A DNA stretch of 64,000 nt, taken from positions 745,672 through 809,671 of the forward strand of contig LR698958.1 in the NCBI GenBank assembly GCA_902381685.1. The letters run 5' to 3'. The first letter of the stretch is position 1. Every line of letters begins with the position of its first letter. Position numbers and translations under genes: made by a program. Positions 1 to 7,886 of the stretch are shown here, in pieces. This DNA comes from Lachnospiraceae bacterium (GTDB lineage: Bacteria > Bacillota > Clostridia > Lachnospirales > Lachnospiraceae). The notes under the pieces were generated by a model, which was not told the origin of the DNA, ran no database searches, and saw only the letters and a program-made list of their open reading frames with translations.

Positions 1-462
1 TCCGGTTTCTTTTGCGGCATATACAACCTGCTCATAATCGATAGGAAAACGGGAATCATCAGGGTGTCCTATGATATCAATATAAGGATTCTGCATAGCG
101 CGAATATACGCCCTTGTATTTTCTTCAATTCCGCGTTTTTCCTGAAAGCATGGTGTGTGAATACTTGCAATGGCAATATCTACACTTTTTAATAAAGAAG
201 GAGGCAGATCAATGTTGCCCTCTTCGTCTAATATATTTAGTTCCACGCCAAAGAGCAGATTTACTCCATACATTGTGCGAGGGATAACTTTTAAATTAGA
301 AAAGTAAAAATTTCCACAAGTCTCAGGCATAGCAGGAGCGTGTTCTGTGATGGCAAGTGCGGAAAGTTCTTTTTCTGCCGCTGCTTTCGCCATTTCTCTT
401 ATAGTGCTGTAAGCATGGCCGCTTGCAATTGTGTGAGAATGTGTATCAATACATAAATTCAT
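1..462 (-). CDS. PHP-domain phosphatase, YcdX-like (partial, cut by window edge)
   Basis: The reading frame begins with ATG at 462-460 and stays open to base 1, giving 154 codons; the C-terminus lies outside the window. The N-terminus carries HSHTIASGHAYST, the metal-binding HxH block of the PHP superfamily in the form typical of YcdX-type phosphatases. Further blocks ITEHAP, GVELNI, IHTP and GHPDD fit the later metal ligands. An AGGAGGTCAC ribosome binding site precedes the start. PHP proteins of this type hydrolyse phosphoesters in the cytoplasm using a trinuclear metal site; the natural substrate cannot be read from the sequence. It is co-oriented with the DUF1836 gene just upstream and could share its transcript. 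Confidence 0.85.
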   Translation of the reverse strand, partial: MNLCIDTHSHTIASGHAYSTIREMAKAAAEKELSALAITEHAPAMPETCGNFYFSNLKVIPRTMYGVNLLFGVELNILDEEGNIDLPPSLLKSVDIAIASIHTPCFQEKRGIEENTRAYIRAMQNPYIDIIGHPDDSRFPIDYEQVVYAAKETG

Positions 463-525
463 TTGTGACCTCCTCTATGGATCTGACGTATTAAACTACG
501 TTGTGCTAAAGTATAAAAGTTCATA

Positions 526-1131
526 TTATTTCTTCTTTTTTTCCGGTTCGGGAAGTAAGTCGATAAGTTTTTCAATCAACTGTTTTTTTACATATACGTC
601 AAAACTGAGTGTACAAATAAAGGAGAACAGTTGAAGAAATTCCTTGTTTTCCGTGTCAATTTCCTGAAAATTTTCCATGGAAGTTGTATAAATGTTTTTG
701 ATATCTTCCTGAAGAAAATTAATACGTTCCTTTTCCGACTTGCAGATTTTCTCGTAAATGGTGGTCAGATTGAAATCTGAATCGGAGTGGAAGTAGTTAT
801 CCGTAATCGGTTTCAACAAAGTTTCAATATCTTTAATGGAAAGAATATTTTTAAAGTAATAAATAAAAATCAGCACCAGCATATGCTCTTTTGAATACTT
901 CTTTTTTTCCGGTGGTGGAAGAAGATTGTTTTTTGCATAATTGTTAATCATTGTTTTAGTAAGAATTTTATCTTCTTCATAGCGTTTGGAAGCGGCAAGT
1001 TGCGTTTCCATAAACGTTGTCACCTGATCCATATAAAGTTCAATATTTGGAATATCTTCCAATTTTACGTAATTAATTCGAGAAAGACTCGAAAGAATAC
1101 TGTTTAAAAAATCATTTTTATCAATTGTCAT
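526..1131 (-). CDS. DUF1836 domain-containing protein
   Basis: A 201-aa cytoplasmic protein. Residues about 55-105 hold the block LTKTMINNYAKNNLLPPP followed by KKKYSKEHMLVLIFIYYFK, which matches my recollection of the DUF1836 family, a small putative DNA-binding family resembling MerR-type winged helix proteins. The start is supported by GAGGTGATGAA directly upstream on the - strand. The C-terminus is lysine-rich. No experimentally known function is recalled; a regulatory role is inferred from the HTH-like N-terminal half. It is followed 60 bases downstream by the PHP phosphatase on the same strand, and is divergent from the PH-domain membrane gene at 1255. Confidence 0.75.
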   Translation of the reverse strand: MTIDKNDFLNSILSSLSRINYVKLEDIPNIELYMDQVTTFMETQLAASKRYEEDKILTKTMINNYAKNNLLPPPEKKKYSKEHMLVLIFIYYFKNILSIKDIETLLKPITDNYFHSDSDFNLTTIYEKICKSEKERINFLQEDIKNIYTTSMENFQEIDTENKEFLQLFSFICTLSFDVYVKKQLIEKLIDLLPEPEKKKK

Positions 1132-1196
1132 TTCATCACCTCAATACATCTATTATATAGTATTAAAAACTAGATGACAAGCATAAAAAATAACTA

Positions 1197-1224
1197 TTGC
1201 AAAAGGTTTGTAGAGGAGTATAAT
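1197..1224 (+). promoter_or_regulatory. Candidate sigma-A promoter for the 1255 gene
   Basis: TTGCAA (1197-1202) and a perfect TATAAT (1219-1224) are separated by 16 bases and lie 30 bases before the ATG at 1255, which has GGGAGG as its ribosome binding site. Seen by eye only. Confidence 0.5.
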
Positions 1225-1254
1225 GAGGGCAAATAGAGCAGGGAGGGAACGCTT

Positions 1255-2100
1255 ATGAGAGAAGAAAAGGTATTGCGAACATGCAAAATTGTACGCAAAA
1301 TTACTGTGATAATCGGATTGGCAGTTACAATTTTGCCTATATTGTTTTGGAATTATATTCCGGATAAAATTCCTGCACACTACGGAGTCTCTGGGAAAGT
1401 GGACAGAGTTGGCGGGAAAGAAGAATTGATTCTTCTGTTTTTTGTTCTTTGGTTGGTTTTGGGGAGCCTCTCTGTTGTTTCTTATTATTTAAAGACAAGC
1501 GGGGTGTCTAAGTATGCAAATGAAAAAGACAATGAACATCTGCAGACAATTTACCCTATGATAACATGGATAACATTGATTACTACATTTACACCTATTG
1601 TTGTTTATATAGGGAAGGCACGAAAACATTCCGCAGGCAATCCGAGTGAAAAAGCGAAATTTGTTCAGGCGGAAAGTCGGGAGGAAGGCATTGCCTATCG
1701 GACGGCAGTTGACTGGTGGCTTGCTTTATTATTTATTTTGGTTATTGGAGGGGAACTGTGGATTTTCTTTCAAAGTCTGCTGAATAAAGGAAAAGTGGAA
1801 TGGATAACATTAGTGGCTGTCATACTTATATTACTTCTTGTAGTACCTCTTGTAAGAATAAAATATATTTTATATTCGGAGCATTTCTTGATTTCGGCAG
1901 GATATTTGGGTAAGCAAAGAATTGCGTATTCATCTATTGTAAATATAAAAGAAACACATAATCCTCTTTCTGCTCCAGCGTGTTCTCTGGATAGAGTGGA
2001 AATAGATTATGTGGTGTCGGGAATGCATAAATTTGCATTGATTTCTCCTGTGCATTTGAAAATGTTTAAGAAAGAGTTAGAAAGTAGGTGTGAAAAATGA
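1255..2100 (+). CDS. DUF1648 membrane protein with C-terminal bacterial PH domain
   Basis: A 281-aa membrane protein. The N-terminal 20-85 segment has two hydrophobic helices around PDKIPAHYGVSGKVDRVGGK, the hallmark of DUF1648 (the SdpI-like N-terminal domain). Further helices lie near residues 95-115, 160-180 and 187-205. Residues about 205-280 (YILYSEHFLISAGYLGKQRI, then NPLSAPACSLDRVEI) look like the bacterial PH-like domain formerly called DUF1200. Such proteins are membrane-bound and poorly characterised. The stop overlaps the start of the next membrane gene by 4 bases, indicating translational coupling with 2097 and probably an operon with the hydrolase at 2426. Confidence 0.75.
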   Translation: MREEKVLRTCKIVRKITVIIGLAVTILPILFWNYIPDKIPAHYGVSGKVDRVGGKEELILLFFVLWLVLGSLSVVSYYLKTSGVSKYANEKDNEHLQTIYPMITWITLITTFTPIVVYIGKARKHSAGNPSEKAKFVQAESREEGIAYRTAVDWWLALLFILVIGGELWIFFQSLLNKGKVEWITLVAVILILLLVVPLVRIKYILYSEHFLISAGYLGKQRIAYSSIVNIKETHNPLSAPACSLDRVEIDYVVSGMHKFALISPVHLKMFKKELESRCEK

Positions 2101-2417
2101 AAATAGCATTTATGATTTGGGCAGTTATCGCTTTCGTTTTTATGGGAATTGGCATTTATGATTATTTTTCGGAAAAGCCGGCAGGCTTTTGGGCAAATGC
2201 AAAAACCGTACCGATAGACGATGTGAAAGCGTATAACAGGGCAGTAGGAAAACTCTTTGTATGTTTTGGAATCGGTTTTATTCTGCTTGGATTGCCACTA
2301 TTAGTTTCGAAACAAAATTCACCGGTGATTTTATTCAGCGTAATCGGGCTTATGTTTGAAAGCATAGGAATGATGATTGTTTATATGAAAATAGAATCAA
2401 AATATAGAAGAAAGTGA
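2097..2417 (+). CDS. Small membrane protein, DUF3784-like
   Basis: A 106-aa protein with three hydrophobic segments (about residues 4-23, 50-68 and 76-96) and a basic tail ESKYRRK. The conserved-looking loop KTVPIDDVKAYNRAVGKLF between helices one and two resembles the DUF3784 family of small Firmicute membrane proteins. Its ATG overlaps the stop of the PH-domain gene (ATGA), so the two are translated together. Function is unknown; the context suggests a two-subunit membrane unit. The family name is given from recollection of the motif and is less certain than the membrane topology. Confidence 0.6.
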   Translation: MKIAFMIWAVIAFVFMGIGIYDYFSEKPAGFWANAKTVPIDDVKAYNRAVGKLFVCFGIGFILLGLPLLVSKQNSPVILFSVIGLMFESIGMMIVYMKIESKYRRK

Positions 2418-2425
2418 GAGAAAAA

Positions 2426-2947
2426 ATGAATATATTGGTTGTAATTGATATGCAAAATGATTTTATTGATGGAGCGTTAGGAACGAAAGAAGCGGTATCA
2501 ATCGTGCCGAAAGTAATGGAAAAAATCAGAATGTTTGACGGGAAGATACTGGCAACTAGAGATACACATGAAGAAAATTATTTGGAAACGCAGGAAGGAA
2601 GAAAACTTCCGGTAAAACATTGTATACGAAATACGAAGGGGTGGCAGATTAACGGGGAAATTCAAAGTCTGCTTTCAGAAACGCCTGTTGATAAGGAAAC
2701 TTTCGGCAGCAGGGAACTGCCGGAAATTTTAAAGAAATATGATGAAAAAGAGAAAATTGAAAGTATCACACTGGTAGGACTTTGCACGGATATCTGTGTG
2801 ATTTCAAATGCGATGGTGTTAAAAGCATATTTTCCGGAAGTTCCGATTATTGTTGATGCTTCCTGTTGTGCGGGAGTGACGCCGCAAAGTCATAAGCAGA
2901 CACTGGAAGCAATGAAAGTTTGCCAGATAGAAGTTGTGGAGGAATAG
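2426..2947 (+). CDS. Cysteine hydrolase of the isochorismatase/nicotinamidase family
   Basis: A 173-aa cytoplasmic enzyme. The catalytic triad of the family is visible: Asp in VVIDMQNDF near the N-terminus, Lys in LPVKHC, and the nucleophile Cys in VGLCTDICV. The DTHEENY segment fits the metal-binding region of nicotinamidases, so conversion of nicotinamide to nicotinate is the likeliest reaction, though related amidases share these motifs. ATG 2426 gives the expected N-terminus MNILVVID; a GTG four codons earlier is also in frame. It follows the two membrane genes at short spacing. Confidence 0.8.
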   Translation: MNILVVIDMQNDFIDGALGTKEAVSIVPKVMEKIRMFDGKILATRDTHEENYLETQEGRKLPVKHCIRNTKGWQINGEIQSLLSETPVDKETFGSRELPEILKKYDEKEKIESITLVGLCTDICVISNAMVLKAYFPEVPIIVDASCCAGVTPQSHKQTLEAMKVCQIEVVEE

Positions 2948-3022
2948 CGTTGAAATAGATGGGGCAAAATGCTATACTAAACAGGTTACTATATGGAAAT
3001 AAAATAATAGGGGAAGTTACAG

Positions 3023-5248
3023 ATGAGTATTTACGATACATTAAATACAGAACAAAAAGAGGCGGTACTTCACACAGAGGGACCGCTTCTAATACTTGCG
3101 GGGGCAGGTTCGGGAAAAACAAGAGTCCTGACGCACCGAATTTCATATTTAATAGAAGAAAAGGGTGTAAACCCATGGAATATTCTTGCAATTACCTTTA
3201 CAAACAAGGCGGCAGGAGAGATGAGAGAGCGTGTAGACAAGATTGTGGGATTTGGTTCAGAGAGCATTTGGGTCAGCACGTTTCACTCCATGTGCGTCAG
3301 AATTTTAAGACGGCACATTGACAGACTGGGATATGATACAAATTTTACTATTTATGATACGGACGACCAGAAAACATTGATGAAAGATGTCTGCAAAATG
3401 CTTCAGATTGATACGAAAGTCTATAAAGAAAGAATGTTTTTGGGTGAGATTTCTTCTGCAAAGAATGAGTTAGTTACACCGGAAGAGTATGAGTTAAATG
3501 CAGCGGGAGATTATGTCAAAGGTAAAGTAGCAAAAGTCTACAAAGAGTACGAGAAACAACTTCGAGATAACAATGCGCTGGATTTTGACGATTTACTTTT
3601 GAAGACCGTACAACTCTTTCAGACACAGGCTGATGTTTTGGATTACTATCAGGAGAGATTCCGCTATATCATGGTTGACGAATATCAGGACACAAATACA
3701 GTTCAGTTTCAGTTGATTCGTATTTTAGCAGGAAAATATAAAAATCTGTGTGTTGTCGGCGATGATGACCAGTCTATTTATAAATTTAGAGGGGCGAATA
3801 TACAAAACATACTAAATTTTGAAAAAGTATTTGCTGATGCGAGAGTGATAAAATTGGAGCAAAATTATCGTTCTACTGCAAATATTTTGAATGCTGCCAA
3901 TGCGGTTATCCGTCATAACACAGGAAGAAAAGACAAGACGCTGTGGACAGATAACGAAGAGGGAGAAAAAATCGGTTTCAGACAGTTTGATACGGCATTT
4001 GATGAGGCGGAATATATTGTCGATGAAATCCGAAAAGGAGTTTCTGGTAAAGGGTATACATATAGCGATAATGCGATTTTATATCGCACAAATGCTCAGT
4101 CACGAATGTTTGAAGAAAAATTTGTTGCGGCAAACATTCCGTATAAAATTATCGAGGGCGTAAACTTTTATGCCAGACGTGAAATTAAAGATTTGCTGTC
4201 TTACCTGAAAACGATTGATAACGGTAAAGATGATTTGGCAGTTAGAAGAATTATCAATGTACCAAAACGAAGCATTGGTCTTACTACGGTAAACAGGGTG
4301 CAGGAAAATGCGTTAGAAAGAGGGATTAGTTTTTACGATGCACTTTCCTCAGCAGATTTGATAGATAATATAGGAAGAAGTCTCTCCAAAATAGAATCTT
4401 TTGTGGCTCTGATTGAGCATTTTAAAGAACAGTCGGAAAAGATGTCTCTGTCACAATTAATGGAAGAAATTATTGAGATGACAGGTTATATTGAATCTTT
4501 GGAAGCAGAAAGTGAAATTGAGGCGGAGACAAGGATAGAAAATATTGAAGAGTTGAAAAGTAAAATCATTGCATATGAGGAATCATGTGAGGACGAAAAG
4601 CCGACGTTAAGCGGATTTTTGGAAGAAGTCGCATTAGTAGCAGATGTGGATACGTTAGATGAGAACAGTGACTATGTTGTCCTTATGACGTTACACAGTG
4701 CGAAAGGTCTGGAATTCCCAAATGTATATCTGGCAGGAATGGAGGACGGATTATTTCCGAGTTATATGACAATCACTGCAGATGATCCTATGGAAATTGA
4801 AGAAGAAAGACGTCTCTGTTATGTGGGAATAACAAGAGCCAGAAAGCATTTGACAATGACTTGCGCAAGACGCCGCATGATACATGGGGAAACCCAATAT
4901 AATAAACTGTCCAGATTTTTGAAAGAAATTCCATTAGAGTTGTTGGATACAGGAAATATAGTGGAGAAAAACACGATGGACGTGCCAAAACAGACTGCAT
5001 ATGCACAGGCGCGACAGACATTTAAAACGAAAGCATTCTCGACGGCAAAACCAATCAAACAGTTTGGGACGGCATCGGGAGAAGGTCCGGGATATGATGT
5101 GGGTGACAGAGTAAAACACATGAAATTTGGAGAAGGCCTTGTAACTGCGATGACGGCAGGTGGAAGAGATTATGAAGTGACAGTGCAGTTTGATACTGTG
5201 GGCGTGAAAAAGATGTTTGCCACATTTGCAAAATTACAAAAAATTTAG
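3023..5248 (+). CDS. pcrA: ATP-dependent DNA helicase PcrA/UvrD
   Basis: A 741-aa superfamily 1A helicase that unwinds DNA 3' to 5' in repair and rolling-circle replication. All main motifs are present in order: Walker A GAGSGKTRVLTHR near residue 28, motif Ia TFTNKAA, Walker B VDEYQDTN near 217, motif III GDDDQSIYKFRGA, motif IV QNYRSTANIL, motif V LHSAKGLEFPNVYL and motif VI YVGITRARKHL. The C-terminus GDRVKHMKFGEGLV is the Tudor-like RNA-polymerase-interacting domain of PcrA. The length is normal for the family. The start is preceded by GGGGAAG. The 72 bases after the hydrolase gene hold no obvious terminator. Confidence 0.97.
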   Translation: MSIYDTLNTEQKEAVLHTEGPLLILAGAGSGKTRVLTHRISYLIEEKGVNPWNILAITFTNKAAGEMRERVDKIVGFGSESIWVSTFHSMCVRILRRHIDRLGYDTNFTIYDTDDQKTLMKDVCKMLQIDTKVYKERMFLGEISSAKNELVTPEEYELNAAGDYVKGKVAKVYKEYEKQLRDNNALDFDDLLLKTVQLFQTQADVLDYYQERFRYIMVDEYQDTNTVQFQLIRILAGKYKNLCVVGDDDQSIYKFRGANIQNILNFEKVFADARVIKLEQNYRSTANILNAANAVIRHNTGRKDKTLWTDNEEGEKIGFRQFDTAFDEAEYIVDEIRKGVSGKGYTYSDNAILYRTNAQSRMFEEKFVAANIPYKIIEGVNFYARREIKDLLSYLKTIDNGKDDLAVRRIINVPKRSIGLTTVNRVQENALERGISFYDALSSADLIDNIGRSLSKIESFVALIEHFKEQSEKMSLSQLMEEIIEMTGYIESLEAESEIEAETRIENIEELKSKIIAYEESCEDEKPTLSGFLEEVALVADVDTLDENSDYVVLMTLHSAKGLEFPNVYLAGMEDGLFPSYMTITADDPMEIEEERRLCYVGITRARKHLTMTCARRRMIHGETQYNKLSRFLKEIPLELLDTGNIVEKNTMDVPKQTAYAQARQTFKTKAFSTAKPIKQFGTASGEGPGYDVGDRVKHMKFGEGLVTAMTAGGRDYEVTVQFDTVGVKKMFATFAKLQKI

Positions 5249-5353
5249 AGGATAAAAAATCGGTGTTTTCATATAATATATAGTCAGAAGAAGAGGTATA
5301 AAAACCCGTTTTGTTTTACAAAAGAATGAAAATTTAATAGTAGAAATCTATAG

Positions 5354-5389
5354 ATACAAGTGGTATAATGAGGAAAATGATACTTGTAT
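5354..5389 (+). promoter_or_regulatory. Dyad bracketing a TATAAT box upstream of the 5422 gene
   Basis: ATACAAGT (5354-5361) and its exact inverse ACTTGTAT (5382-5389) flank TATAAT at 5364-5369 and the probable transcription start. This is the arrangement of a repressor operator over a promoter; no regulator is known. Confidence 0.4.
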
Positions 5390-5421
5390 AGGAAAAATCA
5401 ATATAGAAAGGACGTGCGATT

Positions 5422-5664
5422 ATGAGTAAGTTTGAAGACATTATTGCAGCATCAAAAGTAAGCGATTTATTACACAAAAAAGATGAGGATAAGACAAAAA
5501 ATACAGTACTTTGGGTACTTGCAATTGTTGGTGTGATTGCGGCTGTTGCAGGAATTGCATATGCAGTATATCGTTTCTTTACACCGGATTATTTAGAAGA
5601 CTTTGAGGAAGACTTTGAAGATGATTTCGATGATGAGTTTTTCGGAGATGAAGATGAGATTTAG
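5422..5664 (+). CDS. Small single-pass membrane protein with acidic tail
   Basis: An 80-aa protein: a polar N-terminus (MSKFEDIIAASKVSDLL), one transmembrane helix (about residues 30-50, TVLWVLAIVGVIAAVAGIAY), then a strongly acidic tail rich in Asp, Glu and Phe. I recall near-identical proteins in Lachnospiraceae that some pipelines annotate as DUF4366-like; that label is uncertain. The positive-to-negative charge layout suggests the acidic tail faces outside the cell or binds cations or a basic partner, but this is inference. It has its own promoter region and is followed by a hairpin at 5674-5700, so it is probably monocistronic or weakly linked to the phosphatidyltransferase. Confidence 0.65.
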   Translation: MSKFEDIIAASKVSDLLHKKDEDKTKNTVLWVLAIVGVIAAVAGIAYAVYRFFTPDYLEDFEEDFEDDFDDEFFGDEDEI

Positions 5665-5673
5665 GTAGCAACA

Positions 5674-5700
5674 ATTAGGCAGGACGAAGTCCTGCCTAAT
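5674..5700 (+). terminator. Perfect 12-bp hairpin after the small membrane gene
   Basis: ATTAGGCAGGAC and GTCCTGCCTAAT pair perfectly around a GAA loop. No uridine tract follows, so it may act as a transcript 3' end stabiliser or weak terminator before the next gene. Confidence 0.5.
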
Positions 5701-5719
5701 CTATTTGGAGGAAGAGGTT

Positions 5720-6286
5720 ATGGTTTTAGGAGATGTACCTTTAAAGAAACAGATTTTTTCAATCCCTAACCTGATGGGATATTTTAGGATTATATTGATT
5801 CCCGTTATTTTATGGAGATATTTAACGGCAGATTCCATAGCAGACTACAGAATGGCGGCGGTGATTATCGGTATTTCAGGCATCACGGATTTTCTGGACG
5901 GATTTGTGGCGAGAAAGTTTCATATGGTTACTCAACTTGGGAAAGCGATAGATCCGATTGCGGACAAGTTGACACAGATAGCAATTGTCTGTGCATTATC
6001 CGTTCGATTTGAATGGTTCGGAGTAGTTGCCTGCCTTCTCATTGTGAAAGAAGGATTTATGGGCATTATGGGATACATTTTAATTAGAAGAGGAAAAATG
6101 TTAAACGGTGCAAGATGGTTTGGCAAAGTGTCGACAGCAGTGTTGTATGTTATTATGTTTGCACTTATTTTAATACCGGATATCAATATGGATATTGCAA
6201 ACGGAATGATTTTAGTAAGTGGTATTTTGTTAACATTATCACTTATTCTGTATATTCCTGAATATAGAAAAATATTAAAAGAATAG
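5720..6286 (+). CDS. CDP-alcohol phosphatidyltransferase (PgsA-type)
   Basis: A 188-aa integral membrane enzyme of phospholipid synthesis. The signature D-G-x2-A-R-x8-G-x3-D-x3-D is complete in the stretch from DFLDGFVARKF to KAIDPIADK (residues about 55-85), which binds CDP-diacylglycerol and Mg2+ and performs catalysis. Five or six hydrophobic segments follow the family topology. Family size and motif fit phosphatidylglycerophosphate synthase; a cardiolipin-synthase-like role within the same family is possible. ATG 5720 is chosen because GGAGG lies 8 bases upstream; an in-frame TTG at 5705 overlaps that site and is unlikely. Confidence 0.85.
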   Translation: MVLGDVPLKKQIFSIPNLMGYFRIILIPVILWRYLTADSIADYRMAAVIIGISGITDFLDGFVARKFHMVTQLGKAIDPIADKLTQIAIVCALSVRFEWFGVVACLLIVKEGFMGIMGYILIRRGKMLNGARWFGKVSTAVLYVIMFALILIPDINMDIANGMILVSGILLTLSLILYIPEYRKILKE

Positions 6287-6306
6287 AAGCGGAGAGGTTT
6301 TACTAA

Positions 6307-7671
6307 ATGAAAAAAGGACAGATTTATGAAGGGATTATCGAAAAGGTAGAATTTTTAAATAAAGGAATTGTACCGGTGGAATCCGAAGAAAGAAAGGTGA
6401 TTGTAAAAAACGGTATTCCGGGACAGAAAGTGAAATTCTGTATAAACAAAATGCGAAAAGGGAAGGCAGAAGGAAGACTTTTAGAGGTTTTAGAAAAGTC
6501 ACCGTATGAAACAAATGAGCCGGTATGCAGCATTTTCCCACAATGTGGCGGCTGTATGTATCAGACAATGTCTTACGACGAACAGATAAAAATGAAAAGC
6601 CAACAGGTAAAAGAGATTCTGGACGCTGTAGTCAAAGATGATTATGTATTTGAGGGCGTTAAGAAAAGTCCAAAGCAGTTTGCCTACCGAAATAAAATGG
6701 AGTTTTCTTTCGGAGATGAATATAAAGACGGACCGCTTTCTCTTGGTCTGCACAAAAAGGGAAGTACATATGATGTGCTGACCGTTTCGGATTGCAAATT
6801 GGTTCATGAAGATATGACGAAGATTTTGAATTGCGTTTTGACGTATTTTCAGGAAAAAGGCGTGGGATATTATAAAAAGATGCAGCATATAGGCTATCTT
6901 CGCCATTTGTTATTGAGACGCGGTGACAAAACGGGTGAAATTCTTATTAATCTTGTTACGACAACGCAGGAGGAACACGATATGCAACCGTTGGTTGACA
7001 GATTGCTTGCTCTTCAATTGGAAGGCAAGATAGTAGGTATTTTGCATATTTTAAATGATTCCTTGTCGGACGTAGTGCAGAGTGATAAAACGATTCTGTT
7101 ATATGGGCAGGATTATTTTTATGAAGAACTTTTAGGCATGGAATTTAAGATTACACCATTTTCATTTTTCCAGCCAAACTCTGTCGGTGCGGAAGTTTTG
7201 TATGACACAGTGAGGGAATACATCGGTGATATTGATAACATGACAATTTATGATTTGTTCAGCGGAACGGGGACAATCGGTCAGATACTTGCGCCTGTGG
7301 CAAAAGAAGTAATCGGTGTGGAAATTATCGAGGAGGCTGTTGAGGCAGCAAAAGAAAATGCAGAACATAACGGACTTTCCAACTGTAAATTCATAGCAGG
7401 CGATGTATTTAAAGTGCTTGATGAGATTGAGGAGAAACCGGACGTGATTGTGTTAGATCCGCCAAGAGATGGTATTCACCCAAAAGCCCTTCCTAAGATA
7501 TTGGATTATCAGGTGGATAAAATTGTGTATATTTCATGTAAGGTGACAAGTCTTGCAAGGGATTTGGAGATGATACAGGAGAGAGGATATAGAGTGGAGA
7601 AATGTGTGGCTGTGGATCAGTTTGCGAATACGGCACATGTGGAGACGGTCGCTCTGTTGAGTAAGGTATAA
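6307..7671 (+). CDS. rlmD: 23S rRNA (uracil-5-)-methyltransferase, RlmD/RlmCD type
   Basis: A 454-aa SAM-dependent enzyme methylating uridine C5 in 23S rRNA. An N-terminal TRAM domain (about 1-65) is followed by the [4Fe-4S] cysteines CSIFPQCGGC with a later Cys in SDCKLVH. The C-terminal Rossmann domain has DLFSGTGTIGQ (SAM binding), VLDPPRDGIHPKAL and the catalytic cysteine in VYISCKVTSLARDL. In most relatives the last motif reads SCNP or SCKP; here it is SCKV, a small deviation. It follows the phosphatidyltransferase by 20 bases and ends at a clear terminator. Confidence 0.93.
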   Translation: MKKGQIYEGIIEKVEFLNKGIVPVESEERKVIVKNGIPGQKVKFCINKMRKGKAEGRLLEVLEKSPYETNEPVCSIFPQCGGCMYQTMSYDEQIKMKSQQVKEILDAVVKDDYVFEGVKKSPKQFAYRNKMEFSFGDEYKDGPLSLGLHKKGSTYDVLTVSDCKLVHEDMTKILNCVLTYFQEKGVGYYKKMQHIGYLRHLLLRRGDKTGEILINLVTTTQEEHDMQPLVDRLLALQLEGKIVGILHILNDSLSDVVQSDKTILLYGQDYFYEELLGMEFKITPFSFFQPNSVGAEVLYDTVREYIGDIDNMTIYDLFSGTGTIGQILAPVAKEVIGVEIIEEAVEAAKENAEHNGLSNCKFIAGDVFKVLDEIEEKPDVIVLDPPRDGIHPKALPKILDYQVDKIVYISCKVTSLARDLEMIQERGYRVEKCVAVDQFANTAHVETVALLSKV

Positions 7672-7709
7672 AAGAAAAAGTGTGAAAATGATTGAAATAT
7701 AAAAATTTT

Positions 7710-7746
7710 CCGAGAGTAGGAGGACCTCAACTCTCGGATTTTTTAC
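7710..7746 (+). terminator. Rho-independent terminator after rlmD
   Basis: CCGAGAGT (7710-7717) pairs with ACTCTCGG (7730-7737), with an additional GG/CC inner pairing, followed by ATTTTTTAC. Classic stem plus uridine tract. Confidence 0.85.
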
Positions 7747-7886
7747 TTTAAATCCAATATATTCATTCATATTACTATCTTAAAAAAGACACAAAAATAT
7801 GGTACAATACAAAAATGGAAACTCCCATAGCATGTACAGGAAGGACTTGCTTATCATAAAACGAATAACTAAAGGAGAGATATAAT

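Noticed and set aside
3070-3321. Short frames on both strands at the pcrA N-terminus
   Set aside because: Overlap the unambiguous helicase frame and have no ribosome sites or conserved motifs.
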